A stretch of DNA of 6,552 nt from Candidatus Bathyarchaeota archaeon ex4484_135 (GTDB lineage Archaea; Thermoproteota; Bathyarchaeia; EX4484-135): assembly GCA_002255025.1 (NCBI GenBank), contig NJEJ01000061.1, positions 1 to 6,552 of the forward strand. Reading direction: 5' to 3'. Shown here in pieces: positions 1 to 6,192 of the stretch (position 1 is the stretch's first letter; every line of letters begins with the position of its first letter). The notes beneath the pieces were generated by a model. That model was not told where the DNA came from. It was given only the letters and a program-made list of their open reading frames with translations, and searched no databases. The position numbers were made by a program, and so were the translations under genes.

Positions 1-254
1 AACACGAAGCCTATATCACGGTCCTCGGGCGGGACGCCACGCATGGGCTTGCCGCCTATGTATATCTCGCCCTCGTCGGGCTCCAGTATGCCCGCTATGA
101 GCCTGAGGAGCGTGGTCTTCCCACAGCCGGACGGGCCTAAGATGCAGAAGTACTCGCCGTCCTTGACGTGGAGGTTCACGTGGTCGACGGCCACAATACG
201 GCCGCCCTCGAACGTCTTCGTCACGTTCACGAGCCTGACGTCCGGCAGGGCCAT
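1..254 (-). CDS. ABC importer ATP-binding protein, 3' end beyond the left edge
   Basis: ATPase subunit of an ABC importer, which powers transport by hydrolysing ATP on the inner face of the membrane. Only the first 84 residues are present. They start MALPDVRLVNVTKTFEGG and contain a complete Walker A motif, GPSGCGKTT (residues 40-48), followed by RLIAGILEPDEGEI and PEDRDIGFV, the run that normally leads into the Q-loop. The Q-loop, ABC signature and Walker B lie beyond position 1. The sequence resembles the oxyanion, iron and polyamine importer ATPases (CysA/ModC/PotA-like), but the substrate-specifying C-terminal part is missing. The ATG shares its A with the TGA of the upstream permease gene (TGATG). 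A strong Shine-Dalgarno sequence, GAGGAGGTG, lies inside the permease's last codons, so translation is probably coupled. The family is certain; the substrate is not. Confidence 0.95.
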   Translation of the reverse strand, partial: MALPDVRLVNVTKTFEGGRIVAVDHVNLHVKDGEYFCILGPSGCGKTTLLRLIAGILEPDEGEIYIGGKPMRGVPPEDRDIGFV

Positions 255-1918
255 CACCTCCTCGTGGCATACCTCAGGGCCAAGAGGAGGCCGTAGCAGA
301 GGAGGCCGTAGCAGACGAATATGAGTATGGCGGAGGCGAAGGCAGCCGCATGGACGGATGCCTCCATCCACTCCACTATGAGGACGGGGACGGTCCTAGC
401 CGTCCCCATGACCACTATGGTGGCCCCCGTCTCGCTGAGGCTCCGCGTGAAGGCCATCACGGCCCCGGCGAACAGGCCGGGCCCTATAAGGGGCAGGACT
501 ACTGTCCTGAAGGCCGTCAGAGGAGGTGCCCCAAGCGTCCTAGCGGCTTCCTCCAAGGACGGGTCCACGTTCCTGAGGGCAGCCACCAGCGTCCTGACCA
601 CATACGGATAAGTGAACGTCACGTGCGTGAGGACTATGAGCCAGAAGCCCGTCTCAAACAGGCCGAGCCCTCTGGGCCCCCAGAACAAGTAGACGGAGAA
701 GCCAAGGGCAGCCGTCGGTATGACGAGGGGCACGTCCACTAGCATGTCCAGCAGCTTGTTGAAACGGCCCCAATCCCGCCTGACTATGAGGATGGCCATG
801 CAGAGGCCCAGGACGAGGTTCACGGCCGTGGCGAGGAAGGCGACTTCAAAAGAGGTCATGAGGCTGTCCACGAGCAGCTTCCACTTCTCGTCTTCTGCCA
901 AGAAGACCTCATGGGAAACCAAGGGCCAGAACCTCACGACGTAAGGTATGGAGAAGCACGACGGCAGTATTATGAGCGAGCCCAGGAAGGAAATGGTCCC
1001 TATGTCCCTGAAGGCCCTCTGGGGCTTCCCGCTTAGCTTCCGCTCTACCTCTGGCCAGGCCCCTCTGAAGGGCAAGCCGAACTTCTCCGCCACGAACCTC
1101 ATGGCACCCAGCATGGCAAGACCCACCAGGACCAACAGCATGCTAAGGAAGGCGGCCGAGGCCACCAGCCTCCTCTCGTGCATGGCCACCACGGCCAGGG
1201 GGGCCGTCTCGACTAGGCCAGCCACGATCATGGTGGCTCCCGTCTCGCCCAGGCTCCTCGTGAAGGCGAGTATGGCACCGGCCATTATGCCCGGAAGGGA
1301 CAGCGGTGCCGTTATGGTCCTGAAGGTCGTGAAGGAAGGTGCCCCAAGCGTCCTGCTGGCGTGCTCGTAGGTCACATCGACGCCCTCTATGACGCCTACA
1401 AGGGACCTGACTATGTAGGGGAACGTGAACGTCACGTGCGTGAGGACTATGAGCCAGAACCCACGGGTCAGCAGGCCAGCTGGGCGGCCGAACAGGGGCC
1501 CGAGGCCATAGCCAGTGGCCCAGAAGAGGACCATAGAGGCACCCAGGGCTGCTGATGGGACGCCCATGGGCAAGTCCACCAGGGCGTCGAGGAGCCTGCG
1601 GCCCTTGAACTCGTACCGGGCCAACAGGAGGGCCAGGGGAACGCCCACGATCAAATCTATAACTGTTGTTATGAAGGCCACCTGGAAAGAGATCCTTATG
1701 GCATCTATCATCCTGAACCACCTTATGTTGCCTGAAACGGGGTTCTTGAACACGAACTCGACGATCTCGTTCCAATCCGTCACGACATACACGAAGAGGA
1801 AGAGGGTCGGGAGCAAGATCATGAGGATGAAGAAGACGAGGGCCATGATGTCGAAAAGCGTCCTGAAGGCCTTCCCGGAGATCTTCTTCTCGAGCTCACG
1901 TGCGTTCAGGCACCCCAC
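254..1918 (-). CDS. ABC importer permease, two fused membrane domains
   Basis: Membrane channel of an ABC importer, with two permease domains fused in one 554-residue chain, as in ThiP/FbpB-type transporters. Hydrophobic segments begin near residue 24. Each half carries an EAA loop, the cytoplasmic contact for the ATPase: EHASRTLGAP and onward at about 185-210, and EEAARTLGAP and onward at about 456-481. Each half also has FWLIVLTHVTFT (residues 154-165 and 425-436) and FTRSL(G/S)ETGAT (219-229 and 490-500). The last resembles the segment after the EAA loop in molybdate and sulfate permeases. The gene follows the binding-protein gene by 3 bases and overlaps the ATPase gene by one. The start chosen is GTG at 1918, but the Shine-Dalgarno GGAGGTG overlaps it. 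An in-frame CTG at 1909 has better spacing and would remove three residues. Substrate unassigned. Confidence 0.93.
   Translation of the reverse strand: MGCLNARELEKKISGKAFRTLFDIMALVFFILMILLPTLFLFVYVVTDWNEIVEFVFKNPVSGNIRWFRMIDAIRISFQVAFITTVIDLIVGVPLALLLARYEFKGRRLLDALVDLPMGVPSAALGASMVLFWATGYGLGPLFGRPAGLLTRGFWLIVLTHVTFTFPYIVRSLVGVIEGVDVTYEHASRTLGAPSFTTFRTITAPLSLPGIMAGAILAFTRSLGETGATMIVAGLVETAPLAVVAMHERRLVASAAFLSMLLVLVGLAMLGAMRFVAEKFGLPFRGAWPEVERKLSGKPQRAFRDIGTISFLGSLIILPSCFSIPYVVRFWPLVSHEVFLAEDEKWKLLVDSLMTSFEVAFLATAVNLVLGLCMAILIVRRDWGRFNKLLDMLVDVPLVIPTAALGFSVYLFWGPRGLGLFETGFWLIVLTHVTFTYPYVVRTLVAALRNVDPSLEEAARTLGAPPLTAFRTVVLPLIGPGLFAGAVMAFTRSLSETGATIVVMGTARTVPVLIVEWMEASVHAAAFASAILIFVCYGLLCYGLLLALRYATRR
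612..646. repeat. Intragenic direct repeat, copy in permease domain 2
   Basis: A 35-base stretch identical to 1425-1459, exactly 813 bases away. On the minus strand it encodes FWLIVLTHVTFT of the C-terminal permease domain. A second identical stretch of 18 bases, 524-541 against 1337-1354, encodes the RTLGAP part of the EAA loop in the same 813-base register. Confidence 0.9.
1425..1459. repeat. Intragenic direct repeat, copy in permease domain 1
   Basis: Partner of 612-646, identical over 35 bases, encoding FWLIVLTHVTFT of the N-terminal permease domain. Identity includes all third codon positions, which protein-level conservation alone would not require. Confidence 0.9.
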
Positions 1919-1921
1919 CTC

Positions 1922-3043
1922 CTACGGCCTGCAGGCCAGCCATAGGTCGGGCAGCAGGAGGACCACTTTGCCCCTCATGCCCGACGGGTCAAGTATCTTG
2001 CACGACACCTCCAGCTCCACGCCATTTTGCTCGTTGAAGATCTCCGGGTCAAGCGGGACCGTCTCGTTCGTCGGCCTGAAGCCGTACTTCATGGCCTTGG
2101 CCTGTATGTCCGCTCTGAGCAGGAACCTGAGCAACAGCCTGGCCACCCGGACCTGCTCATCCGTCACCCAGGGTGCGTTCAGTATGCAGAACGGGTGGTC
2201 GCTCAGCAGGGTGCCTTCCTCCGGGTAGACGGCCACCAATTTGCCCCACCTCACGCCTATCCTGTTGTAGAATATCACGAGGTTCTCGTAAGCCACGACC
2301 ACGTTCTTCTTCTCGGGCCCCTCAGAGGCCATGGAGTCGACGAGGAAGCCCGTGCTGCTCATGTAGTCAACGGCCCTCGATTCTATGGTCCTTATGAACT
2401 CCCTGACGGTCTCGTTCGTCATGTCATCGACCGTCAAGTCGGCCGGGTCCTTGCCCGTGGCGGCCACGAACTCGAGGAGGACGGCCATGAGGCCGGAGTT
2501 GGAGAGGAAGGGGTCCGTGTGTGCGAACTTCACGTCCTTGCCTTCCTTCACCAACTCGTAGAGGCCTCTAAAGCCCGTTATGTTCCAGGATGCCTGCAGG
2601 TGCTCCCACGTTATTATGACTATCGGGGACGAGACGAGCGGTTCCCATTCCTTGACTATGGGCCCGTATTTCCTAACCAAATCCGGGTGGTCCTGCTCCC
2701 ACAGGTAGTTCATGAGCGGTATCCACACCGAGGAGGCAGGGCTCCAGATGACCGGTTTTATCTGGCCGAGCAGTATCTGGCTCATGGATTTCCCGGAGCC
2801 CATGGGTATGCATATGACCCTCACGGACCTGTGGAAACGGGCCTCATACCATTCCTCGAACTCGGGCACGACGGCTTCTATCCACTCCCTCTTCTCAGAC
2901 CCGTAAACCATTATGATTTCTATGGAGCCCACGCCGGGCGAGATGCGTTTCCCGACCTCATACCCCAACATGAAGCCTATGGCCAGGCCTAAGAGCAGAG
3001 CCACCACGATTGCTCTTAGTGTTCCCCGCCTCCTCGCTGGCAT
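1922..3043 (-). CDS. Membrane-anchored extracellular substrate-binding protein of the ABC importer
   Basis: Captures the importer's substrate outside the cell. The 373-residue protein has a basic N terminus (MPARRRGTLR) and a hydrophobic stretch at about residues 11-27. There is no lipobox cysteine, so it is either an uncleaved membrane anchor or a signal peptide. The mature part opens with a beta strand (IEIIMVYGSEK, 41-51), then IPMGSGKSMSQILLGQIKPV (79-98) and HTDPFLSNSGLMAVLLE (175-191). This pattern matches type-2 periplasmic-binding folds of the SBP_bac_11 kind, related to molybdate- and sulfate-type binders. The position next to the permease supports the role. The ATG at 3043 has no Shine-Dalgarno before it but lies about 27 bases from a TATA-like box, so the mRNA is probably leaderless. 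Ligand unknown; an oxyanion is only a guess. Confidence 0.88.
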   Translation of the reverse strand: MPARRRGTLRAIVVALLLGLAIGFMLGYEVGKRISPGVGSIEIIMVYGSEKREWIEAVVPEFEEWYEARFHRSVRVICIPMGSGKSMSQILLGQIKPVIWSPASSVWIPLMNYLWEQDHPDLVRKYGPIVKEWEPLVSSPIVIITWEHLQASWNITGFRGLYELVKEGKDVKFAHTDPFLSNSGLMAVLLEFVAATGKDPADLTVDDMTNETVREFIRTIESRAVDYMSSTGFLVDSMASEGPEKKNVVVAYENLVIFYNRIGVRWGKLVAVYPEEGTLLSDHPFCILNAPWVTDEQVRVARLLLRFLLRADIQAKAMKYGFRPTNETVPLDPEIFNEQNGVELEVSCKILDPSGMRGKVVLLLPDLWLACRP

Positions 3044-3063
3044 TTCTAAACCGCTGGCTCAGT

Positions 3064-3077
3064 AGCCTATTAAGGCT
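3064..3077 (-). promoter_or_regulatory. TATA-like promoter element for the ABC importer cassette
   Basis: In the 39-base gap between purA and the binding-protein gene, the minus strand reads AGCCTTAATAGGCT. The TTAATA core is centred about 27 bases before the ATG at 3043, the usual distance from an archaeal TATA box to the transcription start. This predicts a leaderless mRNA beginning at or beside the ATG. The box is framed by 5-base inverted arms, AGCCT and AGGCT. Confidence 0.55.
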
Positions 3078-3082
3078 TCCCC

Positions 3083-4102
3083 TCAATCCTTCAGGCCGAG
3101 GTCATAACGCCTATCCACCATTTCCTCGGCCTCAGGGCCCGTGCCTATCAAGGTGACGGGGACGCCCAGCTCCTTCTCGATCTTAAGGACGAACTCCCTG
3201 GCCCTGGCAGATAGCTCGTTGAAGTCCCTGGCACCCGCACACTCCGGGAAGAGCACGTCAATCTTCGTCAGGGCTACCTGGGTGGCACCGTTCAGCATGA
3301 TGGCCCTACGTGCCAGATCGAAGTTGAACGGTGCCACCCTCCTCTTGCGGCCCGTGACGGACGCCACCTCCACCCAGCCCCTACGCTCGGCCTCCTCCTG
3401 GCTGAGCTCGCCTGGCAGTGGGCCAGCACCGACCCTGGTCACGAAGGACTTGAAGACCACTATGACCTCATCTACCTTAGTGGGCCCCACGCCCACGTCA
3501 GAGCATATGGCTGAAGCCGTTACGTCCTTGGAGGTCACGTAGGGATACGTGCCGTGGTAGAGGGACAGGAAGGTGCCCTGTGTGCCCTCGAGGAGAACCT
3601 TCTTGCCCTCATCTATGGCCTTGTTGACCTCGAGAGGCACATCGGTCAGGAAGTCCTTCAGCTTAGGCTCATCTCGGGCCAGCTTGGCGGTCCTCAAGGC
3701 CCTATCGGCATTACAGGGGCCGCACCCGGAGCCCGTGGTCCCTATCTTCTCCTTGAGGTAGCCCTTCCTGTCCGCCTGCTTGTGCTTCTCCTCTATCACG
3801 GCACAATTGGGGTCGAGGCCCACACGCCCCCTTGCGTTCACTTCCTCCACTTCCTTGAGGAGCACATCCGGGTCGACGAGGACACCAGGCCCTATCAGGA
3901 GCCTGCAACGCTCGTTCACGAAGGCGGAGGGCAGCATCCTCATTATGTACTTGCGGCCCTTGAACACGACCGTGTGGCCAGCGTTCGGTCCGACACCGCC
4001 TCTTGCGGCCAGGTCGAGGTCATCCTCAAGAGCTAAGTAGGATATGACCTTTCCCTTGCCGGTGTCCCCGAAGAAGCCGCACACTACCACCGTGCAGGGC
4101 AA
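3083..4102 (-). CDS. purA: Adenylosuccinate synthetase, short archaeal type
   Basis: Joins IMP and aspartate with GTP to form adenylosuccinate, the first of two steps from IMP to AMP (EC 6.3.4.4), in the cytoplasm. The 339 residues match the short archaeal form (the Pyrococcus enzyme is of this size); bacterial forms exceed 420. Visible motifs are the phosphate loop GFFGDTGKGK (9-18, catalytic Asp13), GPNAGHTV with catalytic His43, GTTGSGCGP, EGTQGTFLSLYHGTYPYVTS, TRVGAGPLPGEL, VTGRKRRVAPF and the guanine-binding TKIDV. The P-loop has Thr14 where the canonical GDEGKGK has Glu. The start is TTG at 4102, which gives the expected short N terminus, with a purine-rich GAGGGAAGG about 3 bases upstream. 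The gene is divergent from purB, which performs the next step, so shared control is plausible. The ABC cassette follows 39 bases downstream. Confidence 0.96.
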   Translation of the reverse strand: MPCTVVVCGFFGDTGKGKVISYLALEDDLDLAARGGVGPNAGHTVVFKGRKYIMRMLPSAFVNERCRLLIGPGVLVDPDVLLKEVEEVNARGRVGLDPNCAVIEEKHKQADRKGYLKEKIGTTGSGCGPCNADRALRTAKLARDEPKLKDFLTDVPLEVNKAIDEGKKVLLEGTQGTFLSLYHGTYPYVTSKDVTASAICSDVGVGPTKVDEVIVVFKSFVTRVGAGPLPGELSQEEAERRGWVEVASVTGRKRRVAPFNFDLARRAIMLNGATQVALTKIDVLFPECAGARDFNELSARAREFVLKIEKELGVPVTLIGTGPEAEEMVDRRYDLGLKD

Positions 4103-4136
4103 ATTCCTTCCCTCGCCACAGGCACGTCAGCTGGCT

Positions 4137-4147
4137 AACTTAAAAGC
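4137..4147. promoter_or_regulatory. Shared AT-rich TATA-like element between purA and purB
   Basis: The only AT-rich run in the 68-base divergent region reads AACTTAAAAGC on the plus strand. On the plus strand TTAAAA is centred about 28 bases before the purB GTG at 4171, predicting a leaderless purB mRNA. On the minus strand the same bases read GCTTTTAAGTT, about 40 bases before the purA TTG. That would give a leader of roughly 13 bases, enough to hold purA's Shine-Dalgarno GAGGGAAGG. One element may therefore serve both directions. Inferred from spacing only. Confidence 0.5.
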
Positions 4148-4170
4148 GGATTGGGATAACACCTGGGAGG

Positions 4171-5559
4171 GTGCCCTCGCCCTTGCCCGTCCTGCCGATA
4201 GACACGGGCCGGTACGGCACACCAGAGATGGTACGCATCTTCGAGGAGGAGAACAGGCTGAGGAAGATGTTGCTCGTCGAGGCTGCCCTAGCTAAGGCAC
4301 ATGCCGAGGTAGGCAACATACCTGCCGAGGACGCAGAGCGGATATGGCAGGTCGCCACCTCCGGGGCCGTCAAGCTGGAGCGTGTGAAGGAAATCGAGGC
4401 CGAGACAAGGCACGAGACCATGGCGGTCGTGAGGGCCCTGGCTGAGGCCTGCGGGCCCAGCGGCCGCTACGTCCACCTTGGTGCCACGAGTTCCGACATA
4501 CTCGATACGGCCCTGGCCCTCCAACTCAAAGAGGCCCTTGACGTATTAGAGGACAGGCTGGCCCGATTGTTGGCCGTGCTGGCCGAGCTAGCCGAGGAGC
4601 ACGAGGAGACCGTCATGGTGGGCCGGACGCATGGCCAACACGCACTCCCCATAACGCTCGGCTTCAAGTTCGCTGTCTGGGCAGCCGAGGTCATGAGGCA
4701 CCTCGAGAGGCTGGCTCAGTGCCGGGAGAGGGTCCTAGTCGGCAAGATGAGCGGTGCGGTCGGAACCATGGCTGGCTTCGGCCCGAGGGCCCTCGAGATA
4801 CAGAAGCGTGTCATGTCCATCTTGGGCCTAAAGCCAGCCGAGATCTCGACGCAGATAGTCCAGAGGGACCGCTTAGCCGAACTCATATGCCTCCTGGCCA
4901 TGATGGCCTCGACGCTCGACAAGATGGCCACGGAGGTCAGGGAGCTTCAGAGGACGGAAATAGGCGAGTTAGCCGAGCCCTTCAACGAGCGGGCTCAGGT
5001 GGGCTCTTCGACCATGCCCCACAAGAGGAACCCGATCACGTGCGAGCGTATCTGTGGCCTCGCGAAGGTCGTGAGGGGCTTGGTCATCCCGGCCCTGGAG
5101 AACATACCTACCTGGCACGAGAGGGATCTGACGCAATCCTCTGCCGAGCGGTTCATCGTGCCTGAGGCCCTCATCCTCGTGGACTACATGGTCCACCTGA
5201 TGATAAGGGTCCTCTCGGGCCTAGAGGTCAGGCCCGACCGGATGGCCGAGAACCTGGCCCTGACCAAGGGCCTGATAATGTCGGAGGCCCTCATGCTTGA
5301 ACTCACGAGGCGTGGCATGGCCAGGGACGATGCCTACAGGCTCGTCAGGAGCCTGTGCCTGAAGGCCATCAAGGAGAACAGGCCCTTCAAGGAGGTCGCC
5401 ATGGAGTCCGAGGCCGTAAAGGCCCTGATGGAGCCTGAGGAACTCGAGGCCATATTGAGGCCGGAGTGCTACCTCGGGACGGCCATTCAACAGGTCGAGA
5501 AGATCGTGGAGATGGCTAGGAATTTCCTGGCGAAGATGTCTTCAAAGGGGCCTGAATGA
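4171..5559 (+). CDS. purB: Adenylosuccinate lyase
   Basis: Releases fumarate from adenylosuccinate to give AMP, and from SAICAR earlier in purine synthesis (EC 4.3.2.2); cytoplasmic tetramer of the fumarase/aspartase superfamily. The 462-residue length is typical. Signatures in order are PIDTGRYGTPEM near the N terminus, ETRHETMAV (78-86), GATSSDILDTALALQ (104-118), GRTHGQHALPIT with the catalytic His154 (151-162), and the superfamily signature GSSTMPHKRNP (278-288) with the mobile-loop serines. The start is GTG at 4171. GGGAGG directly abuts it with no spacer, so the sequence fits leaderless initiation from the TATA-like box about 28 bases upstream better than Shine-Dalgarno use. A TTG at 4183 is a less likely alternative. 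The gene is divergent from purA, its pathway partner. The stop is 85 bases before cdhB. Confidence 0.97.
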   Translation: MPSPLPVLPIDTGRYGTPEMVRIFEEENRLRKMLLVEAALAKAHAEVGNIPAEDAERIWQVATSGAVKLERVKEIEAETRHETMAVVRALAEACGPSGRYVHLGATSSDILDTALALQLKEALDVLEDRLARLLAVLAELAEEHEETVMVGRTHGQHALPITLGFKFAVWAAEVMRHLERLAQCRERVLVGKMSGAVGTMAGFGPRALEIQKRVMSILGLKPAEISTQIVQRDRLAELICLLAMMASTLDKMATEVRELQRTEIGELAEPFNERAQVGSSTMPHKRNPITCERICGLAKVVRGLVIPALENIPTWHERDLTQSSAERFIVPEALILVDYMVHLMIRVLSGLEVRPDRMAENLALTKGLIMSEALMLELTRRGMARDDAYRLVRSLCLKAIKENRPFKEVAMESEAVKALMEPEELEAILRPECYLGTAIQQVEKIVEMARNFLAKMSSKGPE

Positions 5560-5592
5560 CGGACGTGAGCATGCTTAACACTGTCCCTTCGA

Positions 5593-5618
5593 CCAGCCGA
5601 AAAAGACTTATAGGCTGG
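5593..5618 (+). promoter_or_regulatory. Promoter of the cdhBC cluster, BRE/TATA flanked by an inverted repeat
   Basis: The 85-base purB-cdhB gap holds GAAAAAGACTTATAGG: an A-rich BRE-like stretch, then the TATA-like core TTATAG centred near 5610. This predicts a transcription start near 5637, about 8 bases before the cdhB TTG. The element is bracketed by CCAGCC (5593-5598) and GGCTGG (5613-5618), perfect 6-base inverted arms with centres 20 bases apart. That would suit a dimeric regulator covering the TATA box, but could also be chance. Confidence 0.55.
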
Positions 5619-5644
5619 GTCTCCGCCACCCTGGGTGTCCTAGG

Positions 5645-6187
5645 TTGGCGGTTGAGCCCTGGCAGAGGGCCGAGGTCCCCGGGACGGTGAAGGCCACGCC
5701 CATAAAGAGGCCCGAGGTCGTGGCAGCTCTTCTGAAGAAGGCCAAGAGGCCCATAATGATAATAGGGCATGAGGCCATGGAGATGGAATTCGGGGAAGGT
5801 ACCACATTCCTCGACCTCTTGGTCGAGCTGGCCAAGAAGGCCGGATTGCCCGTCGTGGCCACGGCCCACGTGGGTAAGACGCTCATGGAGAAGGGCCTAG
5901 AGCCAGCAGCCATAATGTCGGCTTTAGACATAGGCCAGAGACTAGTTGACCCGAGCTGGGAAGGGCTTGACAGTAAGGGCCAGTACGACCTGGTGTTGGT
6001 GGCTGGCCTGCCCTATTACATGGAATGGGTCCTCTTGGCCAGCTTGAAGGACTTCGCACCGCACCTCAAGGTCATATCGCTCGACCCGTATTACCAACCA
6101 CATGCCACTTACTCCTTCCCGAACACGAGGCCGGAAGAGCATATGAAAAACCTTAAGGCCGTGATAGCCAGCCTGGGTGGGAGGTGA
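5645..6187 (+). CDS. cdhB: CO dehydrogenase/acetyl-CoA synthase epsilon subunit
   Basis: Small subunit of the archaeal CODH/ACS complex. With CdhA it forms the alpha2-epsilon2 CO dehydrogenase component, which interconverts CO2 and CO for acetyl-CoA synthesis or cleavage. The subunit carries no metal cluster of its own. The 180-residue length is close to the usual 165-175. Family-typical stretches include KKAKRPIMIIGHEA (31-44), AKKAGLPVVATAHVGKTLME (63-82), the strongly conserved LVDPSWEGLDSKGQYDLVL (100-118) and DPYYQPHATYSFPN (147-160). The start is TTG at 5645, which places the family's N terminus correctly and follows the predicted transcription start by about 8 bases; no good Shine-Dalgarno is present. 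The stop overlaps a GTG and sits 5 bases before cdhC, so the two are one operon. Unusually, cdhA is not upstream; purB is. Confidence 0.94.
   Translation: MAVEPWQRAEVPGTVKATPIKRPEVVAALLKKAKRPIMIIGHEAMEMEFGEGTTFLDLLVELAKKAGLPVVATAHVGKTLMEKGLEPAAIMSALDIGQRLVDPSWEGLDSKGQYDLVLVAGLPYYMEWVLLASLKDFAPHLKVISLDPYYQPHATYSFPNTRPEEHMKNLKAVIASLGGR
6180..6187 (+). promoter_or_regulatory. Strong Shine-Dalgarno sequence deciding the cdhC start
   Basis: GGAGGTGA, a full match to the 3' end of archaeal 16S rRNA, overlaps the cdhB stop codon and lies 5 bases before the ATG at 6193. This favours that ATG over the GTG at 6184 (inside the motif) and the ATG at 6199 (spacing 11). Confidence 0.75.
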
Positions 6188-6192
6188 GGGAG

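Noticed and set aside
1143..1775. A 210-codon minus-strand frame inside the permease gene
   Set aside because: It overlaps the clear permease frame on the same strand, and its translation has no membrane segments or motifs.
1515..2228. A 237-codon plus-strand frame across the permease and binding-protein junction
   Set aside because: It spans two well-supported minus-strand genes, has low-complexity composition, and lacks any motif or start signal.
2027..2992. A 321-codon open frame on the plus strand opposite the binding-protein gene
   Set aside because: The opposite strand encodes a coherent exported binding protein in an operon. The plus-strand translation is rich in R, G, H and P with no recognisable domain, a usual shadow in GC-rich DNA.
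5560..5644. A terminator or small RNA gene in the purB-cdhB gap
   Set aside because: The 6-base arms could pair, but there is no T-rich run after them and the loop holds a well-placed BRE/TATA element, so a promoter reading fits better.
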